Origin: Streptomyces kronopolitis
GTDB lineage: Bacteria; Actinomycetota; Actinomycetes; Streptomycetales; Streptomycetaceae
Direction: 5' to 3'
Length of the DNA stretch: 64,000 bases
Assembly (NCBI RefSeq): GCF_014646275.1
Contig: NZ_BMND01000006.1
Coordinates: 1-64,000, forward strand
Shown here one piece after another: positions 37,187 through 45,659 of this stretch (the stretch's first letter is position 1; every line of letters begins with the position of its first letter). The notes below the pieces were generated by a model that did no database searches, was not told the origin of the DNA, and saw only the letters and a program-made list of their open reading frames with translations. A program made the translations under genes and the position numbers.

Positions 37187-38527
37187 GTGCCATCACGTAC
37201 CGATTCCACGCCGCGAGTGGCCGTGCTCGCCGACTCGGATACCCGCTGGAAATGGGGCGCTATGACAGCGTACCGGCTCCAACCGGACATTCGACTCGAC
37301 GGGTACCTCCTCCGCGGCCGCGCCACTCCCACGGTCCGCCAGCTCGACGAGGTCGGCGCCCGTGCGGACGCGCTGCGCGAAATCCGGGGCGTCGACTTCG
37401 TGCGGTCCCTCGACCGTACGCGCTACGACGTCATCGTGCTGGCCTGCGTGGGCGGAGCGGTGCAGGCGATGCTGCACGGCCTGGCCCACGCCTGGAGCGC
37501 CGCGGCACCGCCCGCCGCCACCGGACAGCACCGCCCCGTCGTCGTCACCGGCTACGTCGGCGTGGTCTACGAGAAGCTCGCCGACGGGCTGCTGCTGCGG
37601 CACGGCGCCGATGTCGTGCTCGCCAACTCCCGGCACGACGCGGACCGCTTCCGCGAGGTCTACCGCGGCGTCGGCGCCGACGACCACAGCGTCGTCGAAT
37701 GCGCCCTTCCCTTCCTCGGCGGCGCGCGCTACACCGGCGAACGCGGCCCGCACACCGTGGTGTTCGCCGCCCAGCCCTCCGTCCCGGAGAGCCGCGCGGA
37801 CCGCGGCTACCTGCTCCGCAGGGCGGTGGAGCACGCCCGCACGCACCCCGGCCGCGAGGTGCTGATCAAGCTCCGCAGCAAGCCGGGCGAGCACACCACG
37901 CACATCGAGGAACTGCCCTACCAGAAGCTCGCCGCCAAGGTGCCCGGCGGCCTCCCCGCCAACTGCCGCCTGGTGTACGGCAACATGGGCGAGGTCCTGG
38001 ACCGCACCGACCTGATGGTCACGGTCAGCTCGACCGCCGCCCTGGAGTCGCTGCACCGCGGCATCCCCACCGCCGTCCTCACCGACCTCGGCGTCCGCGA
38101 GGCCCTCGGCAACCACCACTTCCTCGGCTCCGGCTGCCTGGCCTCCTGGGACGAGCTGGACGCCGGCCACCGCCCGGTGCCCGACCCGCGGTGGCTGGCC
38201 CGGCAGGGCGTGGCCGCCGACGGGGACTACGACACGGCCTTCGACGCCGCCCGCGCCCGGGTCACCGCGCTGCGCGAGGCCGGCCCGCTGCCGCCGCTCG
38301 CCCCCTACTACACGCCCCGCACCGCCCCCGGCTACCTCCCCGGCATCCTCGCCCGGCACGGCCTCGACCCGCACGGCGGGCCGCTCGCCGGATACGACGA
38401 GGCCCCCGAGGAGACCCGCGGACTGCGCCGGGTCGCCCGCGAGACGGTCCGCGAGGCCGCCCGCGGCGCCTACCGCCACGGCGTCCAGCGCGTCGCCCCC
38501 GCCATCCGCCGCTGGGGGCAGCTGTGA
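37187..38527 (+). CDS. Glycosyltransferase-like protein (DUF6716 type)
   Basis: A 446-aa protein of a streptomycete family found in nonulosonic acid loci. It looks like a GT-B enzyme: an N-terminal Rossmann-type half (RVAVLADSDTRWKWGAM...VIVLACVGGA) and a C-terminal half with VFAAQPSVPE, VLIKLRSKPGEH (a position where an HP-type motif would lie) and VTVSSTAALESLHRG. The GTG at 37187 is chosen because a -10-like TAGCGT lies just upstream and the frame to 37148 has no support. First gene of the plus-strand operon; its stop overlaps a possible GTG of the next gene. Confidence 0.72.
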   Translation: MPSRTDSTPRVAVLADSDTRWKWGAMTAYRLQPDIRLDGYLLRGRATPTVRQLDEVGARADALREIRGVDFVRSLDRTRYDVIVLACVGGAVQAMLHGLAHAWSAAAPPAATGQHRPVVVTGYVGVVYEKLADGLLLRHGADVVLANSRHDADRFREVYRGVGADDHSVVECALPFLGGARYTGERGPHTVVFAAQPSVPESRADRGYLLRRAVEHARTHPGREVLIKLRSKPGEHTTHIEELPYQKLAAKVPGGLPANCRLVYGNMGEVLDRTDLMVTVSSTAALESLHRGIPTAVLTDLGVREALGNHHFLGSGCLASWDELDAGHRPVPDPRWLARQGVAADGDYDTAFDAARARVTALREAGPLPPLAPYYTPRTAPGYLPGILARHGLDPHGGPLAGYDEAPEETRGLRRVARETVREAARGAYRHGVQRVAPAIRRWGQL

Positions 38528-38571
38528 ACACCCGCCCGTCGCCCACCCCCAGCCGAACCGAGGAGCCCGCA

Positions 38572-39783
38572 ATGCCACCCACTGTTGTGGCCGTCATCCC
38601 CGCCCGCGGCGGATCCAAGGGCGTGCCCGCCAAGAACCTCGCCGCCGTCGGGGGCGTGCCGCTGGTGGCCCGCGCGGTCCGCGAGTGCCGCGCCGCCCGC
38701 CTGGTCACCGACGTCGTGGTCTCCACCGACGACGCCGGGATCGCGGCCGCCGCCCGCGGCGCCGGCGCCCTCGTCGTCCGCCGCCCCGGCGACATCGCCG
38801 GCGACACCGCCACCAGCGAGGCCGCCGTCCTGCACGCCATGGACGCCTACGAGGCCGAGCAGCGCACCACGGTCGACGCGGTGCTGCTGGTCCAGTGCAC
38901 CAGCCCCTTCCTCGTCCGCGAGGACATCGACTCGGTGGCCGCCGCGGTCGTCGAGGGCGGCGCCGACAGCGCGCTGACCGTCGCCCCCTTCCACGGCTTC
39001 GTCTGGCGCGACGCCGAGGCCGCCGAGCCGGCCGACGCCGCCGACCGCACCGCCACCGGCGGCCACGGCGTCAACCACGACAAGTCCTTCCGGCCGCGCC
39101 GCCAGGACCGCCCCCAGGACCTGCTGGAGACCGGCGCCGCCTACGCGATGGACGCGGCCGGCTTCCGCGCCGGCGGCCACCGCTTCTTCGGCCGCACCGA
39201 ACTCGTGCGCACCGACCCCGCCCGGGTGCTGGAGATCGACGACCCGCACGAGCTGGCCCGCGCCCGCGCGCTGGCCCCGCTGCTGGACGCCCCCCGCCCC
39301 GGCGCCCTGCCGACCAGGGACGACATCGACGCCGTCGTCCTCGACTTCGACGGCACCCAGACCGACGACCGGGTGCTGATCGACGCCGACGGACGGGAGG
39401 TCGTCGCGGTCCACCGCGGCGACGGCCTCGGCGTCGCGGCCCTGCGCGGGGACGGGCTGAAGCTGCTGATCCTGTCCACCGAGACCAACCCGGTCGTCGC
39501 CGCCCGGGCCCGCAAGCTGCGGGTGCCCGTCCTGCACGGCATCGACCGCAAGGACCTCGCCCTCAAGCAGTGGTGCGAGGAAGCCGGCATCGACCCCGCG
39601 CGGGTGCTCTACGTCGGCAACGACGTCAACGACCTGCCGTGCTTCGACCTCGTCGGCTGGCCCGTGGCGGTCGCGAGCGCCCACGACGTGGTGCGCGGCG
39701 CGGCCCGCGCGGTCACCGCGACGCCCGGCGGCAGCGGCGCCATCCGCGAGATCGCCGGCTGGCTCCTGGGCCCGTCCCTCTGA
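38572..39783 (+). CDS. Acylneuraminate (Kdn) cytidylyltransferase fused to HAD phosphatase
   Basis: A two-domain protein of 403 aa. Residues 1-235 are a CMP-sialate synthetase: VVAVIPARGGSKGVPAKNL (nucleotide binding), VLLVQCTSPFL, LETGAAYAMDAAGF. Residues about 255-403 are a KdsC-type HAD phosphatase: VVLDFDGTQTDD (nucleophile motif), LLILSTETNPVVAARARKL, and YVGNDVNDLPCF. The fusion could remove the 9-phosphate of a nonulosonic acid and then activate it with CTP. The ATG at 38572 has GAGGAG upstream; a GTG at 38524 overlapping the previous stop is an alternative. Confidence 0.88.
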   Translation: MPPTVVAVIPARGGSKGVPAKNLAAVGGVPLVARAVRECRAARLVTDVVVSTDDAGIAAAARGAGALVVRRPGDIAGDTATSEAAVLHAMDAYEAEQRTTVDAVLLVQCTSPFLVREDIDSVAAAVVEGGADSALTVAPFHGFVWRDAEAAEPADAADRTATGGHGVNHDKSFRPRRQDRPQDLLETGAAYAMDAAGFRAGGHRFFGRTELVRTDPARVLEIDDPHELARARALAPLLDAPRPGALPTRDDIDAVVLDFDGTQTDDRVLIDADGREVVAVHRGDGLGVAALRGDGLKLLILSTETNPVVAARARKLRVPVLHGIDRKDLALKQWCEEAGIDPARVLYVGNDVNDLPCFDLVGWPVAVASAHDVVRGAARAVTATPGGSGAIREIAGWLLGPSL

Positions 39784-39849
39784 CACCCACCCCTCAGTCC
39801 CCAACCGAGTCCCCCCGCACGTCCCTGATCAACACGAAGGAATCTCCCC

Positions 39850-40776
39850 ATGACCAGCACCTCCCGCCTCCGCACCCTCGGCACCCGCGAGGCCGGCCCC
39901 GGCCGCCCCGTCTACGTCACCGGTGAGATCGGCATCAACCACAACGGCGACCTGGAGAACGCCTTCGCGCTGATCGACGCCGCCGCCGACGCCGGCTGCG
40001 ACGCCGTCAAGTTCCAGAAGCGCACCCCGGAGATCTGCACCCCGCGCGACCAGTGGGACATCGAGCGCGACACCCCCTGGGGCCGGATGACCTACATCGA
40101 CTACCGCCACCGCGTGGAGTTCGACGAGGACGGCTACCGCGCCATCGACGAGTACTGCAAGAAGCGCGGCATCGCGTGGTTCGCCTCCCCGTGGGACGTC
40201 GAGTCCGTCGCCTTCCTGGAGAAGTTCGACGTGCCCTGCTACAAGGTCGCCTCCGCCTCGCTCACCGACGACGAGCTGCTGCGCGCCATGCGCGCCACCG
40301 GCCGCACCGTCATCCTCTCGACGGGCATGTCCACCCCCAAGCAGATCCGGCACGCCGTCGAGGTCCTGGGCAGCGACAACATCCTGCTCTGCCACGCCAC
40401 CAGCACCTACCCGGCCAAGGCCGAGGAGCTCAACCTGCGCATGATCAACACGCTGCAGGACGAGTACCCCAACGTCCCGATCGGCTACAGCGGCCACGAG
40501 ACCGGTCTCCAGACCACCCTCGCCGCGGTCGCCCTCGGCGCCACCTTCGTCGAGCGCCACATCACCCTCGACCGCGCCATGTGGGGCTCCGACCAGGCCG
40601 CCTCCGTCGAGCCCGGCGGCCTGACCCGCCTGGTCCGCGACATCCGCACCATCGAGGAGTCCCTCGGTGACGGCGTCAAGAAGGTCTACGACAGCGAGCG
40701 CGGCCCGATGAAGAAGCTGCGCCGCGTCGCCGGTGTGGTCGCCGAGGCCGAGGCCGCCGAGCCGGCCGCGGTCTGA
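39850..40776 (+). CDS. NeuB-family nonulosonic acid synthase, short form
   Basis: A 308-aa TIM-barrel synthase that condenses phosphoenolpyruvate with a hexose (N-acetylmannosamine, or mannose-6-phosphate for Kdn). Family blocks: VTGEIGINHNGDLENAFALID, DAVKFQKRTP, KVASASLTDDELL, VILSTGMSTPKQI, PIGYSGHETG and ATFVERHITLDRAMWGSDQAASVEP. The usual C-terminal SAF (antifreeze-like) domain is missing, as the protein ends about 30 residues after the barrel. With no NeuC epimerase nearby, Kdn or Kdn-9-phosphate is the likely product. ATG 39850, with AAGGAATC upstream. Confidence 0.9.
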   Translation: MTSTSRLRTLGTREAGPGRPVYVTGEIGINHNGDLENAFALIDAAADAGCDAVKFQKRTPEICTPRDQWDIERDTPWGRMTYIDYRHRVEFDEDGYRAIDEYCKKRGIAWFASPWDVESVAFLEKFDVPCYKVASASLTDDELLRAMRATGRTVILSTGMSTPKQIRHAVEVLGSDNILLCHATSTYPAKAEELNLRMINTLQDEYPNVPIGYSGHETGLQTTLAAVALGATFVERHITLDRAMWGSDQAASVEPGGLTRLVRDIRTIEESLGDGVKKVYDSERGPMKKLRRVAGVVAEAEAAEPAAV

Positions 40777-40805
40777 GCACCACCGACGAACCGACGGGAG
40801 CCAAG

Positions 40806-42011
40806 GTGAGCTCACCCGAAGGGGCCCGCGCCGAGCCCGTCCCGCCCGGCGCCGAGGTCCCGCCCCCGGAGACGGCGGTCCCTCCCGCCCGCCGTCTCCG
40901 GGGGGTGCCGCGCCAGCGCCGCCGCGGCGACGGCGGGGGCCGGACCCCCACCGCCCGCGGCACGGGCACCCTCGCCTTCGTCGAGAGCCCGGTGCAGCTG
41001 CTGAACACCCTGGAATGGGCGCACACGGCACAGGCCGGCGAACTCACCGTCGTCGTGCTCTCCCCGCACGACCCGATGACCCGCGGCCAGCTGCGCCGGA
41101 TGGCCGAACTCGCCCGCGACGAAGGCCATGCGGTGCGCTGGGAGGAGGCCCGCGGCGGCCCCACCGCCCCGGTGCGCACCATCGGCGGCCTCACCCCGCT
41201 GCTGCGCCGGGCCCGGCGCGTCGTCATCGGCGACCCGTTCTCCCGCTACGTCCAGCTGCTGCTCACCCTCACCAGGGCGCGCGACCTGGTCGTGGTCGAC
41301 GACGGCACCGCCACCATGGAGTTCATCTCCCAACTCGCCCACGGCGAACGGCTGGTGCGCTGGCACCGCAACGGCAGCGGGCGCGGCGCCCGGGACCTGG
41401 CCTTCGCGCCGTTCTCGGCCACCGCCCGGCGCCGGCTCACCCCCGAGCCCGAGGGCGGCCGGCGCACCGTCGGGCTGTTCAGCTCCATGCCCGTCGAGGT
41501 GCCGCCGGGCGTCCACGTCACCACCAACGACTTCGCCTGGACCCGCGGCCGCTTCGGCCCGCCCCGGCTCACCCGCGCCGCCGACATCGTCGGCACCTCG
41601 CTGGTGGAGACCGGCGTCGTCGACACCGACCGCTATCTGGCCGCGGTCGCGGCCCTGGCCCGGACGCACGGCGCCACCCGCTACTTCGCGCACCGCAAGG
41701 AGAGCACCGAGAAGCTGCACCGGCTGTCCGCCGAGACCGGTCTGGAGATCGTCCGCCCGGACCTGCCGCTGGAGCTGATCGCCCGGCGCGGCCCGATCGG
41801 ACGGCTGATCGTCAGCTTCCCCTCCACCGTCGTGCACACCCTGCCGCTCGCCCTGCGGGGCACCGAGGTCAAGGTCGCGGTCTGCGACATCGACCCGCAG
41901 TGGCTGACCGCCCACGCCTCACCGCGCGCGCAGGGCTTCCTCGACGGCGTCACCGGCACCGCCCGCGACGTCCAGCGGCTGCCCTTCACCCCGCGGATGG
42001 CCACCGGCTGA
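40806..42011 (+). CDS. Second polysialyltransferase-like / GT52-like enzyme
   Basis: A 401-aa protein. After a disordered first 50 residues it has TLAFVESPVQLLNTLEWAH, VVIGDPFSRYVQLLL, VVVDDGTATMEFI (acidic-Gly motif), YFAHRKESTEKL and SFPSTVVHTLPLAL (Ser-Thr site). This pattern is that of bacterial sialyltransferases of the GT52 and polysialyltransferase types. GTG start at 40806, with GGGAGCCA upstream. Last gene of the plus-strand glycopolymer operon. It may start or lengthen the chain in cooperation with the enzyme at 34666. Confidence 0.75.
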   Translation: MSSPEGARAEPVPPGAEVPPPETAVPPARRLRGVPRQRRRGDGGGRTPTARGTGTLAFVESPVQLLNTLEWAHTAQAGELTVVVLSPHDPMTRGQLRRMAELARDEGHAVRWEEARGGPTAPVRTIGGLTPLLRRARRVVIGDPFSRYVQLLLTLTRARDLVVVDDGTATMEFISQLAHGERLVRWHRNGSGRGARDLAFAPFSATARRRLTPEPEGGRRTVGLFSSMPVEVPPGVHVTTNDFAWTRGRFGPPRLTRAADIVGTSLVETGVVDTDRYLAAVAALARTHGATRYFAHRKESTEKLHRLSAETGLEIVRPDLPLELIARRGPIGRLIVSFPSTVVHTLPLALRGTEVKVAVCDIDPQWLTAHASPRAQGFLDGVTGTARDVQRLPFTPRMATG

Positions 42012-42206
42012 GGGCGGGACCGGAGGCGGGGCCGAGGACGGGTCCGGCAGCGGTGCGAGGGTGTCGGCACCGCGCATGAAGCCCTACTGCATACCCTTCG
42101 CATAAACCGTCTATGCGCCGAGCGGCCTAGATTTTCTTCCCCTAACGGGCTGAACTTTTGTTGATCGAGGGACAGTTGCCCCATCGGGACCCGTAACCTT
42201 CGCCGG

Positions 42207-43478
42207 GTGAACCATCTGAAGTCCCGCGATGCCGGCACCGCCCGTACCCCCGCCGGGGACCAGCTCCCCGGCGCGCTCCCCGACGCACTGCGCGCCGAAC
42301 TCAGCCTGTTCCGCCGCGACTTGCACATGCATCCCGAGCTGGGCAACCAGGAGTTCCGGACCACCGCGGCGATCAAGGAGCGGCTGGAGCGGGCCGGGCT
42401 GCGCCCGCGGGTACTGAACACCGGCACCGGCCTGATGTGCGACATCGGCACCCCGGACGCCACCGCCGACGGCCGGGCCCTCGCCGCGGACCCGGCCCGC
42501 CCCCTGCTGGCCCTGCGCGCGGACATCGACGGCCTGCCCATCCCGGACACCAAGAAGGTCCCCTACGCCTCGACGGTCTCCGGCCGGGCGCACGCTTGCG
42601 GCCACGACGTGCACACCACCGTCGTCCTCGGCGCCGGCCTGGTCCTCGCCGAGCTGGCCCGCACCGGCGCCCTGCCCCGCCCGGTCCGCCTGATCTTCCA
42701 GCCCGCCGAGGAGGTGCTGCCCGGCGGCGCCCCCGACGCGATCGAGTCCGGCGTGCTCGAAGGCGTCGGCCGGATCCTCGCCGTCCACTGCGACCCGCGC
42801 GTCGACGCCGGCCGGATCGGACTGCGGGTGGGCGCGATCACCTCCGCCTGTGACCGGCTGGAGGTCGGCCTCGACGGCCCCGGCGGCCACACCGCCCGCC
42901 CGCACCTGACCACCGACATGGTCACCGCCGCGTCCCGGGTCGCCCTCGATGTCCCCGCGCTGCTCGCCCGCCGGGTCGACGCCCGCGCCGGGCTCGCGGT
43001 CACCTGGGGCCGGCTGGCCTCCGGCCACGCCTGCAACGTGATCCCGCAGCACGCCGAACTCTCCGGCACGGTCCGCTGCCTGGACCTCGACGCCTGGCGG
43101 CAGGCCCCCGACCTGGTCCACGCGGCGATCGACGAGATCGCCACGCTGCACGGCGCGAAGTCGCAGATCACCTACGTCCGCGGGGTGCCTCCGGTGGTCA
43201 ACGAGCCGGTCACCGTCCAGCTGCTGCACTCCGCGATGGCCGCCCGCCGCGGCGAGGGCGCCGTCGAGGACACCGAGCAGTCCCTCGGCGGCGAGGACTT
43301 CTCCTGGTACCTCGAACACGTCCCCGGCGCCATGGCCCGCCTCGGCGTCCACCCGCCCGCCGAGACCACCCACCGCGACCTGCACCGCGGCGACTTCGAC
43401 GTCGACGAAGTGGCGATCGGGGTGGGCGTCGAGCTCTTCACCGCCTGCGCCCTCCTCGACGGGGACCTCATGGACTGA
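42207..43478 (+). CDS. M20 family amidohydrolase
   Basis: Zinc amidohydrolase of the M20D subgroup (IAA-amino acid/N-acyl-amino acid hydrolase type), 423 aa. Metal-site blocks: RRDLHMHPELGNQEF, LALRADIDGLPI, HACGHDVHTT, FQPAEEVLPGG, and LGGEDFSWYLEHVPGAM. It cleaves the amide bond of small N-acylated or amidated amino acids. The GTG at 42207 comes shortly after TAACCT (a -10-like element at about 42195), so it may be leaderless. Its last 11 bases overlap the end of the convergent aminotransferase gene. Confidence 0.9.
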   Translation: MNHLKSRDAGTARTPAGDQLPGALPDALRAELSLFRRDLHMHPELGNQEFRTTAAIKERLERAGLRPRVLNTGTGLMCDIGTPDATADGRALAADPARPLLALRADIDGLPIPDTKKVPYASTVSGRAHACGHDVHTTVVLGAGLVLAELARTGALPRPVRLIFQPAEEVLPGGAPDAIESGVLEGVGRILAVHCDPRVDAGRIGLRVGAITSACDRLEVGLDGPGGHTARPHLTTDMVTAASRVALDVPALLARRVDARAGLAVTWGRLASGHACNVIPQHAELSGTVRCLDLDAWRQAPDLVHAAIDEIATLHGAKSQITYVRGVPPVVNEPVTVQLLHSAMAARRGEGAVEDTEQSLGGEDFSWYLEHVPGAMARLGVHPPAETTHRDLHRGDFDVDEVAIGVGVELFTACALLDGDLMD

Positions 43479-44379
43479 CGGCCGCCCGGGCCGCCGCGCC
43501 GCGGTCCGCCGAGCGGACCAGCCGGGCGTACGCCTCCGCCAGGGCGGTGGTCGTCCGGCCCACCCGGTACTCGTGCGCGTCGATCGACCGGACCGGTTGG
43601 ACCTCGTAGGCCGTGCCGGTGAGGAAGCACTCGTCGAACCGGCCGAGTTCCTCGGGGGCGATGTGCCGTTCGACCACGGGGATGCCGAGGTCGCCGGCCA
43701 GGTCGAGCACCGTCTGCCGGGTGATGCCGGCGAGGAAGCAGTCGGCCGTCGGCGTGTGCAGCGTTCCCCCGGCCACGAGGAAGAGGTTGGCGCCGGTGGC
43801 CTCCGCGACGTGTCCGCGGTAGTCCAGCAGCAGGGCGTCGTCGAAGCCGTCCCGGTCGGCGGCGTCGCGGGCCAGGGTGCAGATGTTGTACAGCGAGGCC
43901 GCCTTGGCCCGGACCGGAGCGGTGTCCGGCGCGGGACGCCGCCAGCGCGAGGTGCCCAGCCGGATGCCGCGCTCCTTGGCGTCGGCCGCGAAGACATGCG
44001 GCCATTCCCAGGTGGCGAGGGCGACATGGACAAAGGCGCCCGCACCGGCCACGCCGATGTGCTCGCTGCCCCGCCAGGCCACCGGCCGGACATAGCCGTT
44101 GACGATGCCCTGCCGTTGGACGAGTGCGCGCGTCGCCTCGTCCAGCTCCGCGACGGAGAACGGGATGGCGAAGCCGAGTTCCCGCGCCGACGCGTGCAAC
44201 CGCTCGGTGTGCTCGGTCAGTTTGAAGACCCGGCCGTCGTAGACCCGTTCGCCCTCGAAGACGCCGCCCCCGTAGTGGAGACCGTGGGTGAGGACGTGCA
44301 GCCGGGCGTCGCGCCAGGGGACGAACGCGCCGTCGAGCCAGATGACGCCATCGCGGTCGTCGAGAGCGGGCATGCTCAC
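43468..44379 (-). CDS. Fold-type IV PLP aminotransferase (IlvE-like)
   Basis: PLP enzyme of 303 aa, class IV (branched-chain aminotransferase, D-amino acid aminotransferase and ADC lyase group). Opening WLDGAFVPWRDARLHVLTHGLHYGGGVFEGERVY, the PLP lysine in VRAKAASLYN, EATGANLFLV, and FLTGTAYEVQPV near the end. The GTG at 44379 overlaps the upstream stop (GTGA), as at all other junctions of this operon; ATG 44373 is an alternative. Last gene of the five-gene operon. It could aminate the keto acid formed by the BacA-like enzyme, but a branched-chain substrate is equally possible. Confidence 0.87.
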   Translation of the reverse strand: MSMPALDDRDGVIWLDGAFVPWRDARLHVLTHGLHYGGGVFEGERVYDGRVFKLTEHTERLHASARELGFAIPFSVAELDEATRALVQRQGIVNGYVRPVAWRGSEHIGVAGAGAFVHVALATWEWPHVFAADAKERGIRLGTSRWRRPAPDTAPVRAKAASLYNICTLARDAADRDGFDDALLLDYRGHVAEATGANLFLVAGGTLHTPTADCFLAGITRQTVLDLAGDLGIPVVERHIAPEELGRFDECFLTGTAYEVQPVRSIDAHEYRVGRTTTALAEAYARLVRSADRGAAARAAVSP

Positions 44380-45659
44380 TGTGCGTCCCCTGCCGGTGCG
44401 TAGTCGATACGGATGAGGTCTGCGAGGTCCCGGTGGAACTCCTCCGCGTCCTTCGTGGACGGGTGGTGGGAGAGGATGAACGCCGGATAGCCGGTGAAGT
44501 CGGGGTAGGGGCGCACGACATCGCCCGGGTGCAGCATCTGGACGACATGGTCCACCCGGGGGTCGGCGGCCACCTCCGCCAGCCCGTGGAGGGCGGTGAT
44601 CCGTCCCGCGCCCCCGCACGGCACGATGTAGTTGGCCGCCGCGCCCCTCGCCCGGGCCGGCCGCTGGTCCGGGTCGGGCAGCGAGCGCGGGGCGAGGCCC
44701 GCGGCCAGGCGCAGCGCGTCAGCGGCCAGATCGGTCCCGGTGACGTGCTCGGCGATGTAGTGGGAGACGCCCGAACCGCCGATGCGGGCGCCGAGTTCCA
44801 GCAGGTAGGGGCGCTCACCGCCGCGCAGCCGCAGCTCGGTGTGGGTCGGGCCGTCGGTCACCCCGAGCGCCGCGTGGGCCGCGACGACCTCGCGCACCAC
44901 GGCGTCCTGGACCTGCGGCGCGAGCGGCGCCGGGGCGCGGTAGACGCCCTCCTCGAAGTGCGGGCCGACCGGCTCGCCCTTGTATCCGATGGTCAGCACT
45001 TGGACCGTGCCGCGGTGGGCGAGGGACTCCACGGCGAGTTCCGGGCCGTCCAGGAACTCCTCGACGACCAGTCCCGTGACCTGGTGCAACTTGCTCCGGC
45101 AGACCTGCCACACCTCGTCCACCACGGCGCCGAGCCGCTCGGGGCTGTCGGCCTTGGTCACGCCGAGGCTGGAGAAGCCGTTGGCCGGTTTGACCACCAC
45201 CGGGAAGTCGAGCCGGGCGGCCGCGGCGGAGGCGCCGGGCTCGTCCAGGACGACGAAACCGGGGACGTTCAGCCCCGCTTCGGCCAGGCGGCGGCGCATG
45301 AGCCGCTTGTCCTGCACGGCCCGCGCGGTGCCACCGCCGAGCCCGGGCAGCCCGAGCACCTCGGCCGCGTCGGCGACGAACGGCACCGCCGGGTCGTAGA
45401 GCGTGGTGATTCCGTCAAACGGCCTGCTGCTGTGCCGTGCGCGCAGGGCGGCCAGGGCCGCGGCCGGATCGCCCTCCACGTCCAGGGGGAGCACCTCCAC
45501 CACGCCGGGCGGCAGCCGGTCGGGGGAGACGGGCTCGTCGGGGCGCGGGACCAGGACCAGGTCGATGCCGGCCTTCCGCGCGCTGTCGAAGACCCAGGGG
45601 AGCGAGGTGCGCTGGTAGACCAGGACGACGGTGGGGCGCGGTGCGTGTGCTGCTGTCAC
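44376..45659 (-). CDS. ATP-grasp ligase (amino acid ligase type)
   Basis: An ATP-grasp carboxylate-amine ligase of 427 aa. A Rossmann-type N-terminal domain (TVVLVYQRTSLPWVFDSARKAG) precedes the grasp fold with DKRLMRRRLAEAGLNVPGF, VVVKPANGFSSLGVTKAD (ATP-binding Lys loop), VEEFLDGPELAVESL, and LELGARIGGSGVSHYI (metal site). This layout is that of BacD-like L-amino acid ligases, carnosine synthase-like and D-Ala ligase-related enzymes that join two amino acids using ATP. GTG 45659 overlaps the upstream stop. With an exporter and a BacA-like gene in the operon, dipeptide formation is the natural proposal. Confidence 0.85.
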   Translation of the reverse strand: MTAAHAPRPTVVLVYQRTSLPWVFDSARKAGIDLVLVPRPDEPVSPDRLPPGVVEVLPLDVEGDPAAALAALRARHSSRPFDGITTLYDPAVPFVADAAEVLGLPGLGGGTARAVQDKRLMRRRLAEAGLNVPGFVVLDEPGASAAAARLDFPVVVKPANGFSSLGVTKADSPERLGAVVDEVWQVCRSKLHQVTGLVVEEFLDGPELAVESLAHRGTVQVLTIGYKGEPVGPHFEEGVYRAPAPLAPQVQDAVVREVVAAHAALGVTDGPTHTELRLRGGERPYLLELGARIGGSGVSHYIAEHVTGTDLAADALRLAAGLAPRSLPDPDQRPARARGAAANYIVPCGGAGRITALHGLAEVAADPRVDHVVQMLHPGDVVRPYPDFTGYPAFILSHHPSTKDAEEFHRDLADLIRIDYAPAGDAQ

